The translations under genes were made by a program, and so were the position numbers. From Maritimibacter sp. (GTDB lineage: Bacteria > Pseudomonadota > Alphaproteobacteria > Rhodobacterales > Rhodobacteraceae), in NCBI GenBank assembly GCA_017792445.1, contig CP051232.1:1178001-1242000 (forward strand): a stretch of DNA of 64,000 nucleotides. Direction: 5' to 3'. How positions within the stretch are numbered: position 1 is the stretch's first letter; each line of letters begins with the position of its first letter. The notes under the pieces were generated by a model that worked only from the letters and a program-made list of their open reading frames with translations, did no database searches and was not told the DNA's origin. Shown here one piece after another: positions 63,232 through 64,000 of this stretch.

Positions 63232-64000
63232 TCAGCCGCCCGGCCTGCTTCGGATGTTGTCGGGAAGCCATGTGGCAAGGTCCGGCCATGCGATCAACAC
63301 GAACACCATGACCACCATGATCAGGAACATCGGAATCGCCGCCCTTGCGATAAAGCTCATCTCGTGGCCGGTCATGCCCTGAAGGACGAACAGGTTGAAC
63401 CCGATCGGGGGTGTGATCTGCGCCATCTCGACCACCACAACGATGAAGATGCCGAACCAGATCAGGTCGATCCCTGCCTCGCGAATCATCGGCTCTACCA
63501 CCGCCATCGTCAGCACCACTGACGAGATGCCGTCAAGGAAGCAGCCCAGCACGATGTAGAACACCAGCAACGCCATCAGCAGTTCGAACCGCGACAGGTC
63601 GAAGCTGGCGATCAGGTCCGCCAGCCCGCGCGGCAGGCCGGTGAAGCCCATCGACAGCGACAGGAAGGATGCGCCCGCAAGGATCAGCGCGATCATCGCG
63701 CTTGTACGGACCGCCCCCATCAGGCTTTCGATGAAGGTGCCCATGGTCAGCGAGCCCTGCGCCGCCGCCAGCACCAGCCCGCCGATGACGCCGAACGACG
63801 CCGCCTCGGTCGCGGTGGCAAAGCCCATGTACATCGACCCGATCACCACAAGGATCAGGCAGATCACCGGCAGCAGGAAGCGCGAGTTCTTCACCTTCTC
63901 CATGAAGCTCATCGCGGGCTCGGGTGTCGGGTCGAAATCCTTCATGACCTTCGACGACACCGCGACATAGGCCATGAACATCAGCGCCAGAACCAGACCG
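63232..64000 (-). CDS. TRAP transporter large permease subunit (N-terminal part outside window)
   Basis: At least 255 residues of the DctM large subunit, the C-terminal portion of the protein. It has several membrane segments and the typical GCFLDGISSVVLTMAVVEP and VEMAQITPPIGFNLFVLQGM motifs. TRAP importers take up organic acids, with a separate small permease and binding protein that must lie beyond the window edge. The frame is open to the right edge. It precedes the BASS-like gene by one base, an odd partner for a TRAP system. Confidence 0.92.
   Translation of the reverse strand, partial: GLVLALMFMAYVAVSSKVMKDFDPTPEPAMSFMEKVKNSRFLLPVICLILVVIGSMYMGFATATEAASFGVIGGLVLAAAQGSLTMGTFIESLMGAVRTSAMIALILAGASFLSLSMGFTGLPRGLADLIASFDLSRFELLMALLVFYIVLGCFLDGISSVVLTMAVVEPMIREAGIDLIWFGIFIVVVVEMAQITPPIGFNLFVLQGMTGHEMSFIARAAIPMFLIMVVMVFVLIAWPDLATWLPDNIRSRPGG

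Overview
The window is a GC-rich stretch of alphaproteobacterial chromosome, most likely from the Rhodobacterales (Roseobacter/Rhodobacter group). The evidence is the five-gene F1 ATP synthase operon (atpHAGDC) without the F0 genes, a hemD–mitofilin(Mic60)–hemY cluster, DUF2161, DUF2125, DUF2853 and DUF1761 proteins, the hisC–tyrC–extensin order, and protein sequences that read as this group throughout. I see no prophage, insertion sequence, integrase, CRISPR array or rRNA operon. One tRNA gene (Thr, anticodon CGT) lies at 46330-46405. The species was not identified.

Layout. 1-10,000: housekeeping enzymes: Mn-dependent pyrophosphatase, a ChaC-like cyclotransferase, HAD phosphatase, MaoC hydratase, ribF, a YcgN protein, threonine aldolase, an HCCA-isomerase-like protein, prs, a Tet-like MFS carrier and an H-type lectin protein. 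10,031-14,934: the atpHAGDC operon. 15,300-19,430: a methyltransferase, gloB and clpA. 19,459-25,141: a MotA/TolQ-like plus MotB/OmpA-like pair with a very long coiled coil, a second ChaC protein and DUF2125. 25,160-29,486: hisC–tyrC–extensin, then plsY and a small MORN-type protein. 29,556-33,561: a divergent HxlR regulator/quinone reductase pair with a palindromic operator, then a DNA-repair pair (a radical SAM protein ending in a clamp-binding motif, and a DUF4130–UdgX fusion). 33,732-42,436: GNAT, HD hydrolase, ahcY, secreted small proteins, a PanE-like reductase, an EVE protein, gpsA and tsaD. 42,513-46,280: hemD, Mic60-like and hemY, followed by tRNA-Thr. 46,468-48,423: a sugar transferase and an ExeA-like ATPase (exopolysaccharide context). 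48,445-60,637: a LacI-controlled catabolic locus. 60,700-64,000: an RTX protein and two membrane carriers, one of them a TRAP permease that runs off the window.

How the genes work together. The clearest coordinated system is the 12-kb LacI locus. A regulator gene, a leftward operon (GH-like protein, SDR, ABC ATPase, D-threonine-aldolase-like PLP enzyme, MFS carrier) and a rightward operon (binding protein, two permeases, RidA, amidohydrolase/deacetylase, CutC) share an almost identical palindromic operator (core TTGCGCAA). One copy is in front of the regulator and one lies between the two divergent operons. The enzymes suggest uptake, deacylation, oxidation and PLP-dependent cleavage of an N-acylated amino-sugar or beta-hydroxy amino acid. 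The substrate is unknown, and this is the best candidate for an undescribed pathway. Two further systems deserve attention. One is the ion-driven motor-like pair whose periplasmic coiled coil is longer than the periplasm is wide. The other is the radical SAM/UdgX pair, in which the UDG domain has lost the cysteines expected for an Fe-S cluster and the radical SAM partner ends in QLSLF.
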